Source of the DNA: Cylindrobasidium torrendii FP15055 ss-10
Taxonomy: Eukaryota > Basidiomycota > Agaricomycetes > Agaricales > Physalacriaceae
Assembly (NCBI GenBank): GCA_000934385.1
Contig: KN880732.1
Span: 1 to 26,893 of the forward strand
Direction: 5' to 3'
Length of the DNA stretch: 26,893 nucleotides
The stretch's first letter is position 1, and the number at the start of each line of letters is the position of its first letter. Below the pieces are notes generated by a model. That model made no database searches and had not been told where the DNA came from. It saw only the letters and a program-made list of their open reading frames with translations. Of this stretch, positions 8,381 through 18,560 are shown one piece after another. The translations under genes were made by a program, and so were the position numbers.

Positions 8381-10596
8381 TTACGCCAAGCTCTCCAAAA
8401 TGAGAGGAACTCGTCCGCCTTTATCCTCTTGCCCTTCCACCGCAGGCATCGTGGTGAAATGGGTCACCATCATCTTCACTTTGGCGTCGGGTGCCGGGCG
8501 GATAACAAAGTTCTTCAGCATAAGTGATATCACGACTTGCATCTCCAATACACTGGTAATCATCAGTGTTAATACTCGATGGATAGACAGTACGAACGCG
8601 AGCCTCCACTGAGCAATGCATCCTCGGGAACCTGCGCTGAATGACAGCCTGTACCTCATGAGCCAGCGTCAACATCGTTGGATCTAACTCACAGTCTTCC
8701 GAACAACCCAACGTTCGAGTTGATCTCTCTCCCGTCTAGGAATCGCTCCGGATTCCACTCGTCCGCATCGGCGCCCCAAACACTTTGAAGACTTACATGG
8801 CTTTCAGTAATGCGTCCTCAAATGCTAGTGCAAGCAACGCACTAGTTGTAACTGATAATAGAGCACAAGATACGCTCTCCCTTTCGAACAGGTATGCTTT
8901 TTGTCACCGTCCCATCTTCGAGCGTTACTGGAGTAGCAAGAGGGATAACGTCTGCTGCTGCTGAGTAGCGCGGAAGAGTGTGTCCGCTAGGGTGCATCCG
9001 TAGCGCTTCCTACACGAAAGATTAGCTTTAGCTTCGAGCTGGCATAGAACTCATTGGCCAACCTTAGCAACGGCAGTCACAAAAGAAAGAGATTCGAAAT
9101 CCTTCGCGTCCAAGGTTGTATTCCCCTTCCGGCCATACAGCTCTTGTACCTCTGCACGCGCTCGTTCTTGGTCTGCCGGATGAGTGGCAAGTTCGTAAAG
9201 CAGGAAACCCATGGTGCTGGAAGTCGTTTCCTGTCCAGCCAGGACAAATGTCCTGCGCGTATGCTTGTCAGTCAAAGACGCTGAAGCGAATCGGCAGCCA
9301 CTACTCACGTCATCTGCGCGAGGACTTCATCGAGACTCAATTTCAGACCGGGGTCTGTCGAGTGGTAGCTACTCGCTATCGAACTCACTACATCCTTCCC
9401 CGTACGCTCCTTCGGATCGGCGAGAGCTGTCTGCATGATACCCATCGCGGTACGTCGACTGAGGTCCTTGAATTCGCGAGCCGCACGCTGAAGGGGCGTG
9501 GGGATTTTGATGAGAGCAGGTATACAGCTCGGGAAACGTATGGCAGCCATGGTCATGAGAAGATCGACGAAGTTCATCTTCGTTGCAGCAATGTCACTGA
9601 GTGGGAGTCAGATTCGGATTGCACACGTCAATGGCATGGGGAACACACAACGCATGAGCCAGCGCCTCAACAAGCGGGACTTTGGGCTCGGAGATGGCCC
9701 CAAAGTCGTGTCGAAATGCAACTAAGCAAGAAATCAAAATCACTGATATGTTAGGGTGGGGAAGGCGCTTACCTAATCCGACAATGTCCAATGCATATTT
9801 GGCTGTCCATTCCAAAATGTCGACGACATGGTCGGCACCTTCTTCACTCTGCGCACGTATGCTGTCTATCATCTAGAAAGACCTATAAAGAGGATGCATC
9901 ATGAAGGTAGTGACATGACTAACCTTGGCTCCGTGGTCTTGCAAAAGGACAGCCCAAGTGTTCGCCATGCTATTAATAGGCGAGAACGCAGGGTTCAATA
10001 CCTTGCGTTGACGCTGATGGTATGCGCCTATATCATAGCCTACGTCAATAAAGTGCAACTTTCAAGGACACTGAGCGAAGTCAACGCACCATCCATCGTA
10101 GTAATCCCTGGCCCAAGGAGGGCGGTCCCCATCATAGTGATATCCCCTCCCCGAGGAAAATCATACGGTTTCTCTCCGAGAATATACTGCAGCGCTTTCG
10201 GGTCGTTCACGAATATAGCGTCTTTCTGTTCAATGCACCCTCGTCAGCAGGCTTGTTGCCGCAGTGGTAGCCTAAACCCTAAGGACAAGAAATGACACTC
10301 ACGCCAGTGAAGGAAGCTAAACGAAAGGCCGTGCCGTATTCCTTCGTCCATTTGCGCTCTAGGACACCGGCGGTGGCTTGGAGGGGAATTTGGCCTTCGT
10401 GTCCTAGGCTCGAGAGTGAGCAGATGAACTTGAAGCACGAAGTGAACCCGCGCGGACCTAGTAACCACGATGGACTCGGTGGGCCCCGCAAGAGGGATTT
10501 TCGACGGCATAGCAAATACGCAATGACCACGAGAAAGAGGAGAAGTATCGAGGTTGGTGTCGGACTCGCGGAGATGGCAGTGATGTACTGCTGCAT
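8381..10596 (-). CDS. Cytochrome P450 monooxygenase (fungal microsomal type)
   Basis: Eleven minus-strand exons: 10596-10458, 10403-10303, 10225-10090, 10039-9924, 9872-9773, 9721-9652, 9596-9309, 9252-9063, 9009-8843, 8800-8693, 8648-8381; all phases close, giving about 560 aa. An N-terminal membrane anchor (residues 13-30) is followed by the Pro-rich hinge GPPSPSWLLGHEGQIP. Then come the C-helix-like HQRQRKVLNPAF, the I-helix AGQETTS (about 322-328), the K-helix EALR (381-384), WNPERF (about 450) and the haem loop FSAGSRGCIA with its Cys ligand (about 480). The last position of the haem motif is Ala rather than Gly, which is tolerated in some P450s. It should oxidise small lipophilic substrates on the ER with a P450 reductase; the substrate is unknown. 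Style resembles agaricomycete CYP5150-like enzymes, not proven. An extra 36-nt in-frame intron near 8580 is possible. Confidence 0.93.
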
Positions 10597-10608
10597 TGTT
10601 CTCACTTT

Positions 10609-10622
10609 GGGGGGGGGGGGGG
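10609..10622. repeat. 14-base poly-G run just upstream of the P450 start
   Basis: Fourteen consecutive G (C on the coding strand) sit 13-26 nt before the P450 ATG, in its 5' leader or core promoter. Such runs mutate in length easily and may affect leader structure; this is also a likely place for a sequencing length error. Confidence 0.85.
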
Positions 10623-11406
10623 AGACTGGGAGCTCGCTCGAAGCTGGCAGCTGGCATCGAGCGTCTTTTAAGAGTCAGCCACATCTTGGAACGTGGCCGC
10701 GTATACAGCGCTCTTCTCTAAGATTCAGTCTGTCATTCAAGTATGTATTGAACTAAGCAGCAAGCTGTTGTGTCTCGTGAACGACTGGAAAAGTTACTTT
10801 TCTGCATCAAGACTAGATAGTAGTGGCTTCCTAACATTGACAGCTAAGATTTTGAATCGAAAAGACGTCCTAGTTATGCGTTTTGACTATGATACTACAC
10901 CCCTCCACCTCAGAATTCTCCCGCGTTAAGAGTACGTAATCCTTTTCATATAAGTACTAACGATTTACTGGTAACGGACGACACGACTTCTGCTGGAATA
11001 TAAGAGTGAGGAATTACAGTCAAGTCAGCCTAGCTGCTCTTGACACTCCGTCTTACAGCCATTGACATTAGGCTTGAAGCTGAGGGCTCTGCCTAATCAA
11101 CCGGTACCCTCGGCCACTGTCATTGTCCGACTTCAAACAAGCTATATATGTTACCGAGAGCTGTGACCAAAACACATCCACTTGTAGGTTGCGCCAGAAT
11201 ACACAAATTTATAGACCTTTCTCATTTTCAGGCTTCGGTCTACTTCAAATACTCTCTGCGTTCGTTTGAGCTTATGTCAAAAACTGACGCGCTTTCGACC
11301 AAAAATAGGATCACCTATGCGTTCGGCTGCAATAGGCGGATCACTGTCGCAATCTCTGTATTGCCGCCGGATTGCCGTCCGCGCCGATCCCCTCTCTGTA
11401 ACCGTC
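10623..11406. promoter_or_regulatory. Divergent promoter region between P450 and Zn2Cys6 regulator
   Basis: About 0.8 kb without coding potential separates two head-to-head genes. A TATATATG stretch lies near 11143 and C/T-rich tracts precede the plus-strand gene. Pairs of CCG/CGG occur near 11360-11390, the half-sites preferred by zinc-cluster regulators, but no clean palindrome stands out. Confidence 0.4.
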
Positions 11407-14400
11407 ATGTCCACCCCAAGAGCGGCGGGAAACCGTTGGAAGCGCCTTCCTCGCGCCTGCGATGAATGCAAGCGCAAGAAAGGTGCGTCTATATACCATT
11501 GAAGCCACAACTTTTACTAACAGATATGCTTTACTTAGTGCGATGTATGTACAACCCGACTGCGACTTCTGTCTCTCATTATCAGTAATCCTGTATAGGC
11601 GATAGCGAGCAGATGCCTGGCAGGAAATGCTCGAATTGTCTGCACACCAACTCGAAATGCACCCATGTTGAAGTTCTCAACGTAAGTATGTCAACCATGC
11701 TTCCTATAATGAAGTGCTTATTAGCAACTAGGCTCTGGGTTCCGCACGAGGGTGCGTCCGTCCGCGGCTGTCAGGCATAATAGCCAACCTTGCTCCCCAG
11801 ATACGTCCTTCGCCTCGAAAGACGCGTCAAGGACCTAGAGAACCTATTTGCTCAGGTCTGTACGCTACTTTAACTCATTAGCTGTGACTTACACTTTACA
11901 CCGACGCAGCTACTCCCCGCAGTCAACGTAGAGGAAAAGTTAAAAGAACTCTCTGGACGAGAGCCCGAGGCGAGTGACGATGGCACGAGCAGTAACAACG
12001 AGGAGCTCACAGTGGCCGCGCTGAGCGAGAATATGCGCAGACTGGTATTTCGCGGTGATACCATCGACCAACGTTTCTACGGCAAATCATGGCACGCTCC
12101 ATCTCTGCCTACGAATGCTCAGATTAACCCTTTATAGCATTTATGCTGGTGTCGTTCCGACCCTTCGACAGAAACGAGCGTACATCCAATGCAATTCATC
12201 GGCCGAACCATGGCATGATAAGCCTCCGACAGAGCGTCGCACAGAAATGTGGTGTACCCAGCCTGTATGTCTTACTTTTTGCTCCTCGCAGCATTCAGGA
12301 CTGAACTTATCCTCAGTGGCCAGACGAAGGGATGTCCCTTGCAGCACAAAACCTCCCTCGACGGTACACATTCCCCCCAGAAAGCCTCTTACTGTCCTTA
12401 GTCGACCTCTATTTCGAGCACGAGAACCCATACCTCCCACTCCTCCATCGCCCAACTTTCCAGCACGCACTAGCTACATACCAACACTTGTACGACCCCC
12501 ACTTCGGCGCGACAGTCCTCCTGGTGTGCGCGCTCGGGGCGCCTCACTCGCACGACCTGGAGGTGTTTGTCAATGGGAGAGGAACGGCGGGCTGGAAGTG
12601 GTTCATCCAGGTATCGGATTGTTGTCGAAATCTGTGCGACCAAACGCTGCCTTCTGTGTATGAAGTCCAAATGCACGCAGTGCGTCGTTTCATTTGGCTC
12701 TATATTCTCCGAATTGCTTAATGATGGCAGCTCGCATGCACGTACTTGCTTTCGTGTGCGTTGTGGCGGGGCGTTCATATGCGGATACAGCTCGCGCTGA
12801 GGCTCATCCAGGATGTCGGTGCGCACACGCAATATTACCACCGGGAGCCTAATACGCATACGGAGCTGTGGAGACGGGCGTTCTGGTGAGTGACAGTTTT
12901 CCGCTTGCTCATTTGTTGGTCGACTCTCGGATTCCTGACATACCTCCCAAGGGTCCTTTTCTGCTTGGATGTGCATGTTGCGATGATAGGCGGCACTACC
13001 GTGTCAACGACATACGAAGAGTGAGCCATTTCCTCTCACATCCTAGATTGTCGTTTGATGCTAGTAGTTTTGACGTGGACTTTCCGTTCGATTGTGACGA
13101 CGAGTATTGGGATCATCCAGACCCAGCATGTAACTTCAAGCAGCCTCTTGGAACGCCATCAAGCCTCAGTTACTTCGTCTGCCATACGAAATTAGCGGTT
13201 ATCAAGCTTCGGATACATCACGCACTGGTGAGCCGTGGTGCTGTTCACTGAGATATTCCGAGTCTGATGTACGGCACCGCATAGTACACCATCCGAAAAC
13301 CATTCAAGACGAGAATAACGCCCGTACCATCGCAGGAAGACATGCTCGCCTTGCACGATGAACAGCTCTGGCAATGGTACCGCGAGATCCCTCCCCACCG
13401 TGCGTCCCCTCCCCTCCCTATCGTTTTCACGGCCTCACAAAAAGCAGTCGCAGACGATGCCCCCGTCCCCTTCGGCTCCAAGGTCGCCATGCAGCGGGTC
13501 ATACTGCATTACACCTTCCAGCACCTGCGTGTCTTCACACACCAGCCCTACATTATCGACATCACCGAGAAGGAAAAGCTGCGCCAAAGCCGGAGTGCAG
13601 AGGTGTGCCAGCAGGCTATAGATGGTGCGCATGAGGCGCTGTGCTCGCTTGACAAGCAGGAGTGGCCGTTTTCTTTGGTTTTCCAGTTGATTGTACGCAT
13701 GTCCTCCGTTGAGTGCAGCTTGACGTGTGGCTAATGGGGTGTGTGTGTGTGCAGAGCTGTGGGACGCTGTTTGCTGTGACGCAGGTTTTCTTGCTGTTTG
13801 GTACGGGCCGTGCGACGCGGCAGGGGATGGAGAAGATTATGAGGCAGCTTGAACCGATGCGGCAGTTGGAATCGAGGTAAGAGTTTTTTCTTCCTCACTG
13901 CGCTTTGCTAGGACTAAAGCAGTTTTGTATAGGGTACCGGTGTGCGGGGCCACGGCGTACGTGGGTGTTCACCACTCTTTTACTGTTGACTTACCAGTCT
14001 ACTTACCGGGTCAGCGATGTTATCGAGGACCTCTTTGTCTCGAAAGCGGATTTGGCTGGGCACGAACCTGAGGCGAGCCGGCCTGCTGATGCACTGGATG
14101 ATACCGAAGAGGAGAGACCGAAGAAGCGATGTACCACGGAGAGCGTCAATGTTTCCGCCTCCCCACTTGCATACACTGCGAATGCAATGTCAATCCCGGA
14201 GCACAACAACACTCCGGCTGTGGCACCAGAGTCGTATACGTATGGGATAGGCCCTGGGTCCTCCTCTTGGGTACCGCCATACGCCCACCAGCAGCAATCA
14301 TGGAATCAGGATTTGAACGCCAATTTGCAGCAAGACCAGGACCTTGGGTATTTCGTCGGGGAGGTGTTCTGTCCGCAGACTGTGTTTACTTCGGGGCCTA

Positions 14401-14618
14401 CACAGTATGGGAACGCGCATGAGTACGGGCAGACAGGGACGGGATATACTAGTGGCTACGGCGAGTGGGACCATCATCAGCCAGACGGGTGCGCGTCCTC
14501 TCGCTTTTGTTTTTGATGCTGGTGCTGATTTGTTTGCGATGGCAGACCTGGTGTTGTGTTGCAAGGCAACGAGTATTCGACGTTGGCGCACCCGTGGGAT
14601 GGGCGTCGCTATATGTGA
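11407..14618 (+). pseudogene. Zn2Cys6 transcription factor with fungal-specific middle domain, frameshifted
   Basis: Exons: 11407-11482, 11539-11544, 11599-11681, 11732-11751, 11801-11855, 11910-12264 (with break), 12317-12679, 12731-12885, 12952-13020, 13065-13227, 13285-13692, 13755-13876, 13933-13960, 13998-14488, 14546-14618; about 820 aa. The zinc cluster (residues about 18-50) is canonical Cx2Cx6Cx9Cx2Cx6C, followed by RGYVLRLERRVKDLENLF, a linker/coiled-coil. The fungal-specific domain is seen from YTFPPESLLLSLVDLYFEH through LALRLIQDVGAH to DVDFPFDCDDEYW. The Gln/Tyr-rich C-terminus ends STLAHPWDGRRYM. Frames fail once: the frame through DQRFYGKS (to 12085) hits a TAG at 12135, while the next good exon requires the +1 frame, and no GT donor lies between. 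It may be a recent pseudogene, a sequence error or an unusual splice. It is divergent from the P450, which it might have regulated. Confidence 0.85.
11539..11544 (+). other. 6-nt microexon inside the zinc cluster
   Basis: Only TGCGAT is exonic between two introns (11483-11538 and 11545-11598). It completes Lys-Val-Arg-Cys, joining CDECKRKK to CDSEQMPGRKCSNC and so restoring the Cx6 spacing before the third zinc ligand. Both flanking introns have good GTGCGT/TTAG and GTATGT/ATAG ends. Without it the frame and zinc ligands are lost. Confidence 0.85.
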
Positions 14619-14833
14619 TGTGTGTTCTAGGGAGGATGTATTATGTTGTTGTACTTGTTTGATTTATTGTGTATTTTAGTTCGCAGAAGAAGTTGAAGGG
14701 CTCGTTGAGGGTCATGGCATGTCGTTGGGTGCAATAATTTCATTGGCGACAAGAAAATGGTATTTTGTGTATCCTGAAGGAAGTCCCACTTGTACATGGA
14801 TACTCACCGCATATACAAAATCACAAAGCACAC

Positions 14834-15722
14834 CTACCGTTGGCTGGTGAGGAGGCCCTCCTCTTGTGGTTCTGCAATGATAGCATCATCCTCGTCGTCC
14901 TCATCTTCGTCGAGCATATCATCCCCACCATCAACCTCTGCTTCTACCTCTTCCTCCTCTTTGATCTCTTGCTCAACATGTGTTTGATTTTGGCGCTGAG
15001 CCTGCCCACAGAGTCAGCCCAATATAGAGAGGGAAATAGCGCGTCACGTACATGGTACATCGCTGTCCAATACCCAGTCCAATACATCGCACCCAGCGCG
15101 CGTTTAAACGCCTCGTCTTGCGAGACCATTGGCCCAGATGGAGCAGCGAGTGCATCCCCGGCAAAGTCGGTGGAGGCGGAAGGTTCGGTCAAGCTCAGAG
15201 TAGGATCATGAGAGGGTACGAACGTGTCAAAGTTCAGCGGCGCAGAGTTTTCGGGGGCGGGACTCGGCTGGGAAGGTGCAGGTTTAGATACAGGCGTTAC
15301 GGATACTGGGGATGTTTGGTTTTTGGGTGGGTCCTTATACCATCTGTAGCCAGGTAAGCACGAAGAGTATAGAAGGGATTTAAGACGCACATAGTGGATT
15401 TTTTGACGGGCTCAGACTTCCAGTCATCTTTACCATGAAATGCCTGTGAGACTATGTTAGCAGTGCTCATAAGGAAGAGCAGCACACGCACGGCATATTC
15501 TTCCTGAGCAGAGTTCCAAGCATCTATCAGCGCAGAGTCATCCCATATCTCCTCATGCGTCAATTCCACCTCGTCCACCTCGTTTTCTACCGGTTGTGCA
15601 TTCATGTTGTTGTTTTTGCGCTTCTTGTAAGGTGGCCGGATCGGGGCCGCGGATACCGATGCACCCGCAGATGTATCGTCGTACGGAAGCGTGATATCGT
15701 CGTAGGATACAACAGGCCTCAT
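14834..15722 (-). CDS. smn1: Survival motor neuron (SMN) homologue
   Basis: Four minus-strand exons: 15722-15492, 15443-15391, 15343-15052, 15001-14834; 247 aa. Residues about 58-75 (LTHEEIWDDSALIDAWNSAQ) match the Gemin2-binding segment of SMN, followed by KDDWKSEP and IWYKDPPK, a conserved stretch of fungal SMN. Residues about 174-192 (FKRALGAMYWTGYWTAMYH) are the YG-box oligomerisation helix. There is no Tudor domain, as in fission yeast Smn1. SMN with Gemin2 loads the Sm ring on spliceosomal snRNAs, fitting an intron-rich genome. The YG box is followed by about 55 residues of very acidic tail (EEEEVEAEVDGGDD, then a DEDEDDED run), whereas it is normally C-terminal. The gene converges on the regulator (215-bp gap) and diverges from Ubc1. 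Confidence 0.9.
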
Positions 15723-15828
15723 GCTGGTAAGGATGCAAAAGTAGAGTGACAGTCACAAATTCCCCAGTACGTCACCTGCGTGATCGCGATCCCACTTTCA
15801 TATCTCTCACCACCATCATAGTACCATC
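15723..15828. promoter_or_regulatory. 106-bp bidirectional promoter of SMN and Ubc1
   Basis: Only 106 bp separate the two start codons, so core promoter elements and both 5' leaders must overlap. CATCATAGTACCATCATGG immediately precedes and includes the Ubc1 start. No canonical TATA box is evident. Confidence 0.75.
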
Positions 15829-16588
15829 ATGGACGCCCGCCTGAGACGCGTAAACAAAGAAATATCGGGTGCGCCCACCTCGACGACGGCAGCGACGGCT
15901 TTGCTGACGGCCTGGATGCAGATTGCAAGGCGGACACCTCGTCTGGGATCCAGATCGAGCTCATCGACGATTCGCCTTTCCACCTGCTCGGCACGTTCCC
16001 TGGACCTGAGGGCACTGCGTACGAGGGCGGCACGTTCAAGGTCGACATCAATATTCCCGACTCATACCCTTTCACGCCCGTCAAGATGAAGTTCATCACG
16101 AAAGTGTACCACCCAAACGTATCGAGCGCGTCTGGCGCTATCTGTCTTGATATCCTCAAGGACGCTTGGAGTCCGGTCCTAACACTCAAGAGCACCCTCA
16201 TCTCTCTTCAAAGTCTGCTTTGCAGTCCAGAGCCTAACGACCCGCAAGACGCTGAAGTCGCTAAGCATTATGTGACTAGCAAAACTGGGTTTGAGGAGAC
16301 AGCGCGGTACTGGACGAAGGTGTATGCAGGCGCGAAGGATAACATTGGTGTTGGAAAGACGGCTGGAGGTGAAGATCAAATAGCCATCGCAGGCCTGGAG
16401 AAGGCGCATGTCGACCAATTCGAGGCGCTTGGTTTCCCAAGAGAACAAGTGGTGCGTCCGCCTTAACTCACACATACTGCCTACTGACGGCTGGGCGCTA
16501 GATTGATGTCCTCCGCCGCTTGAATTACCGCGGCAAGAATGTATCCCAGATATCAGAAGACCGTATCGTCGAAGAATTGTTGAAATAG
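15829..16588 (+). CDS. ubc1: Ubiquitin-conjugating enzyme E2, Ubc1/UBE2K class
   Basis: Exons 15829-15868, 15922-16451 and 16502-16588; 218 aa, close to the usual 200-215 of the class. The UBC fold is complete: FHLLGTFPGPEGTAYEGG, YPFTP, the HPN motif (KVYHPNVSS) and the active-site segment GAICLDILKDAWSP with the catalytic Cys at residue 88, the same number as in yeast Ubc1. SLQSLLCSPEPNDPQDAEVA follows. The C-terminus (about 175-205, VDQFEALGFPREQV joined across the last intron to IDVLRRLNY) is the UBA domain that defines this class and supports Lys48-chain building. Without splicing the last intron the UBA would be truncated at VRPP. A housekeeping gene, divergent from SMN. Confidence 0.95.
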
Positions 16589-16992
16589 TGTATAATACGA
16601 TCTTACGCACATCCTTGTATCCCCTTGACACGACTACGTTTCTTCCCCTTTGCGGATTTACCCCACATCCAGCACAAAACGCTCGACGGCCTACACCAAG
16701 ATTAAATCGCATACTTCTTTGGCAAGGGCAATCTCTCTAGCCACTGTCCACATGTCCCCACTTTCACGAAGTGCAGTCCACCACGTACAACAAAGCTTAC
16801 ATACCCTTGAATGGAGAACACTCTTTTTAAAACTAAGGTAAAGGAGGTAGTGGCCATGGTGCGCTCTACCTTACGTCCATGTGAATGGCGCTCACTATTG
16901 TGGCGTCTGTTGAGTGTAATGCGCCAGTAGTGGAAAGTGATGGTCCTGAGGTTGTGGAAATCTTCATACTAGTGACGACTGCATTTCGGTGG
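16589..16992. other. Intergenic, 3' of Ubc1
   Basis: About 400 bp without a credible gene; the Ubc1 3' untranslated region and terminator should lie in the first part. The duplicated arm begins at about 16993. Confidence 0.5.
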
Positions 16993-17149
16993 TCAATGTC
17001 GTGCGTGAATTACATAGTCATTTCAACGCAGTGTGAACTTTAAACCGTAGAAAGCTATGTAGTAATAATGATACATTTGTTCCAAAGTACAGCAAGAGAA
17101 GGTTGCGCGACAGCGTGGGCAAGGGGTCATAAGGGTATGTGTAACGATT

Positions 17150-18260
17150 CTACGACCGTCTTGTGGTGCGACGTGTGGTCCGCACAGGACGAGGCAGCCT
17201 GCTTGGCCGTACCGCTCTCGTGCGTGGAGTTTCCCGGGCTGGCATGGCCTTCACTTCAAGTCCCAGTCGTACCATTCCCGCATCTTCCCGCATCCACTCC
17301 CCGTTGTCCAAGTCAAAACGGTATCCAATGGCGGTAGTTTTGCTGATGGCGTCCGAGGCGACGTCGACATCCATGGGCGACTCGTTAGATTCCTGAACCC
17401 ATGTCGCTGCTCTCGATTCGAATTCTGGAATTTCTTCTTCTTCTTCTTCTTCTTCTTCTTCTTCAGACGATGTTCCTGTTGATGGTACGAGCGACGGGCA
17501 GTCACTGGCTGTAGGAGATACTGTAGGCCGAAAATAAGACTCGGGGATGGTGTGTCTCCAACGGACGAGGCCTCTTTCGATGGCCGTGAGGAGAGGCCAC
17601 GGTACACATGGGTGGCTCAGCCGCGTATATAAGCAGAATGCGCGGAAGAGTGCGAGGCACGGGTGGGCAGTCATCTTGAACAAAGGAAGCTTTGGGTAGG
17701 GATACGTGTGTTTGGCAATGCACCCAGTGATAGGGTGACGAGTGAAAAGTGGGTTTCTGAAGTTGCCCGACATTTCGAATGTGTACGGAGTATCCCTCAG
17801 AGATTGGAGCTAGACTGAGGTCAGACACTTGCTACAGGCAGAGAAGATAAAATGAGAGCGTACGCAGTGAAAACGAATACGAGTATGCTGGGGATGCGAA
17901 AAGTTGTACTCGAACATGGCATAGATTTCTTCCAGAACGGAATCGACGGGAACAAAAGCAAATCCATGCCATGGTAGAAGGCGAGGTTGAACTTGTGAGT
18001 GTAAGTTGACATGAAGAGCACGGCATGGACAACGCACCTTTCACATAGTTCTCTATACAATGGGTTTCTGTTTGGAACTCCCCATGATCAAGACCGGCGC
18101 CATATTCAAACGCGGGTATCTACACCAATTACTTGAGCATTACCAAGGATGGCTGCAAATCACGTACGCAAGGATCATCAGACCATAATAGTTGCATTTC
18201 AACAGGTTTTACGAATGTTGGCTGCGTGGATATGTCGCAAGAGCGATAGAAAACGGACAT
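17150..18260 (-). pseudogene. Orphan poly-Glu protein (gene A), right copy, two stops in exon 1
   Basis: Exons 18260-18038, 17991-17864 and 17809-17150 on the minus strand, with introns of 46 and 54 nt and the same lengths and phases as the left copy. Exon 1 contains TAA (18131-18129) and TAG (18122-18120) where the left copy has Gln codons. Exon 3 is fully open: LRDTPYTFEMSGNFRNPLF, then YPYPKLPLFK, eleven Glu, SPMDVDV, FDLDNGEW and a basic Arg-rich tail. Exon 3 products of the two copies are about 80% identical by eye, with only whole-codon indels, so the frame was maintained while amino acids changed. No recognised domain. A start downstream of the stops or a transcribed non-coding exon 1 would rescue coding capacity. 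Confidence 0.6.
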
Positions 18261-18340
18261 GTTGGAAGCTGGTGATGGTGGTCAGAAGGAAGGTGATCGC
18301 GGGCCCGGAGTAGAGCCGGCGTCCGGTTCATCATTCCGAT

Positions 18341-18346
18341 CACGTG
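18341..18346. promoter_or_regulatory. CACGTG E-box in divergent promoter, right copy
   Basis: Counterpart of the site at 513-518, in the shared promoter between gene A (minus) and gene B (plus). Confidence 0.4.
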
Positions 18347-18398
18347 ACCAGACACTGGCCACCAACGGCACTTTGTCTGGCGCAGCCGGGTACATTAA

Positions 18399-18405
18399 TG
18401 AGTCA
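18399..18405. promoter_or_regulatory. TGAGTCA site (Gcn4/Cpc1-type), right copy
   Basis: Counterpart of the site at 458-464; the same heptamer read on the opposite strand because the arm is inverted. Confidence 0.4.
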
Positions 18406-18560
18406 CAGGTCCATGAGGCGTATTTTCCCGTCCCCCTTCTCTCTTCAAGACCATCACGACCACTACCCATATTTTTCCTAATTCTGTTTCAACCACAACC
18501 GTTTCACTTTCGCTAATATTCTCTCTAATATCATTTCATCCACGACCACTCTCTTGAGCA

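Noticed and set aside
10404..10457. P450 N-terminus read without the first intron
   Set aside because: The 54-nt intron has no stop and keeps frame, so read-through is possible, but splicing restores SWLLGHEGQIP, the standard motif of this P450 class.
13021..13046. 26-nt intron in the regulator
   Set aside because: Too short for fungi; using the next acceptor gives a 44-nt intron and the conserved YEDSFDVDFP junction.
13735..13754. GT dinucleotide run
   Set aside because: It is simply the polypyrimidine-poor end of a regulator intron; a short simple repeat of no evident significance.
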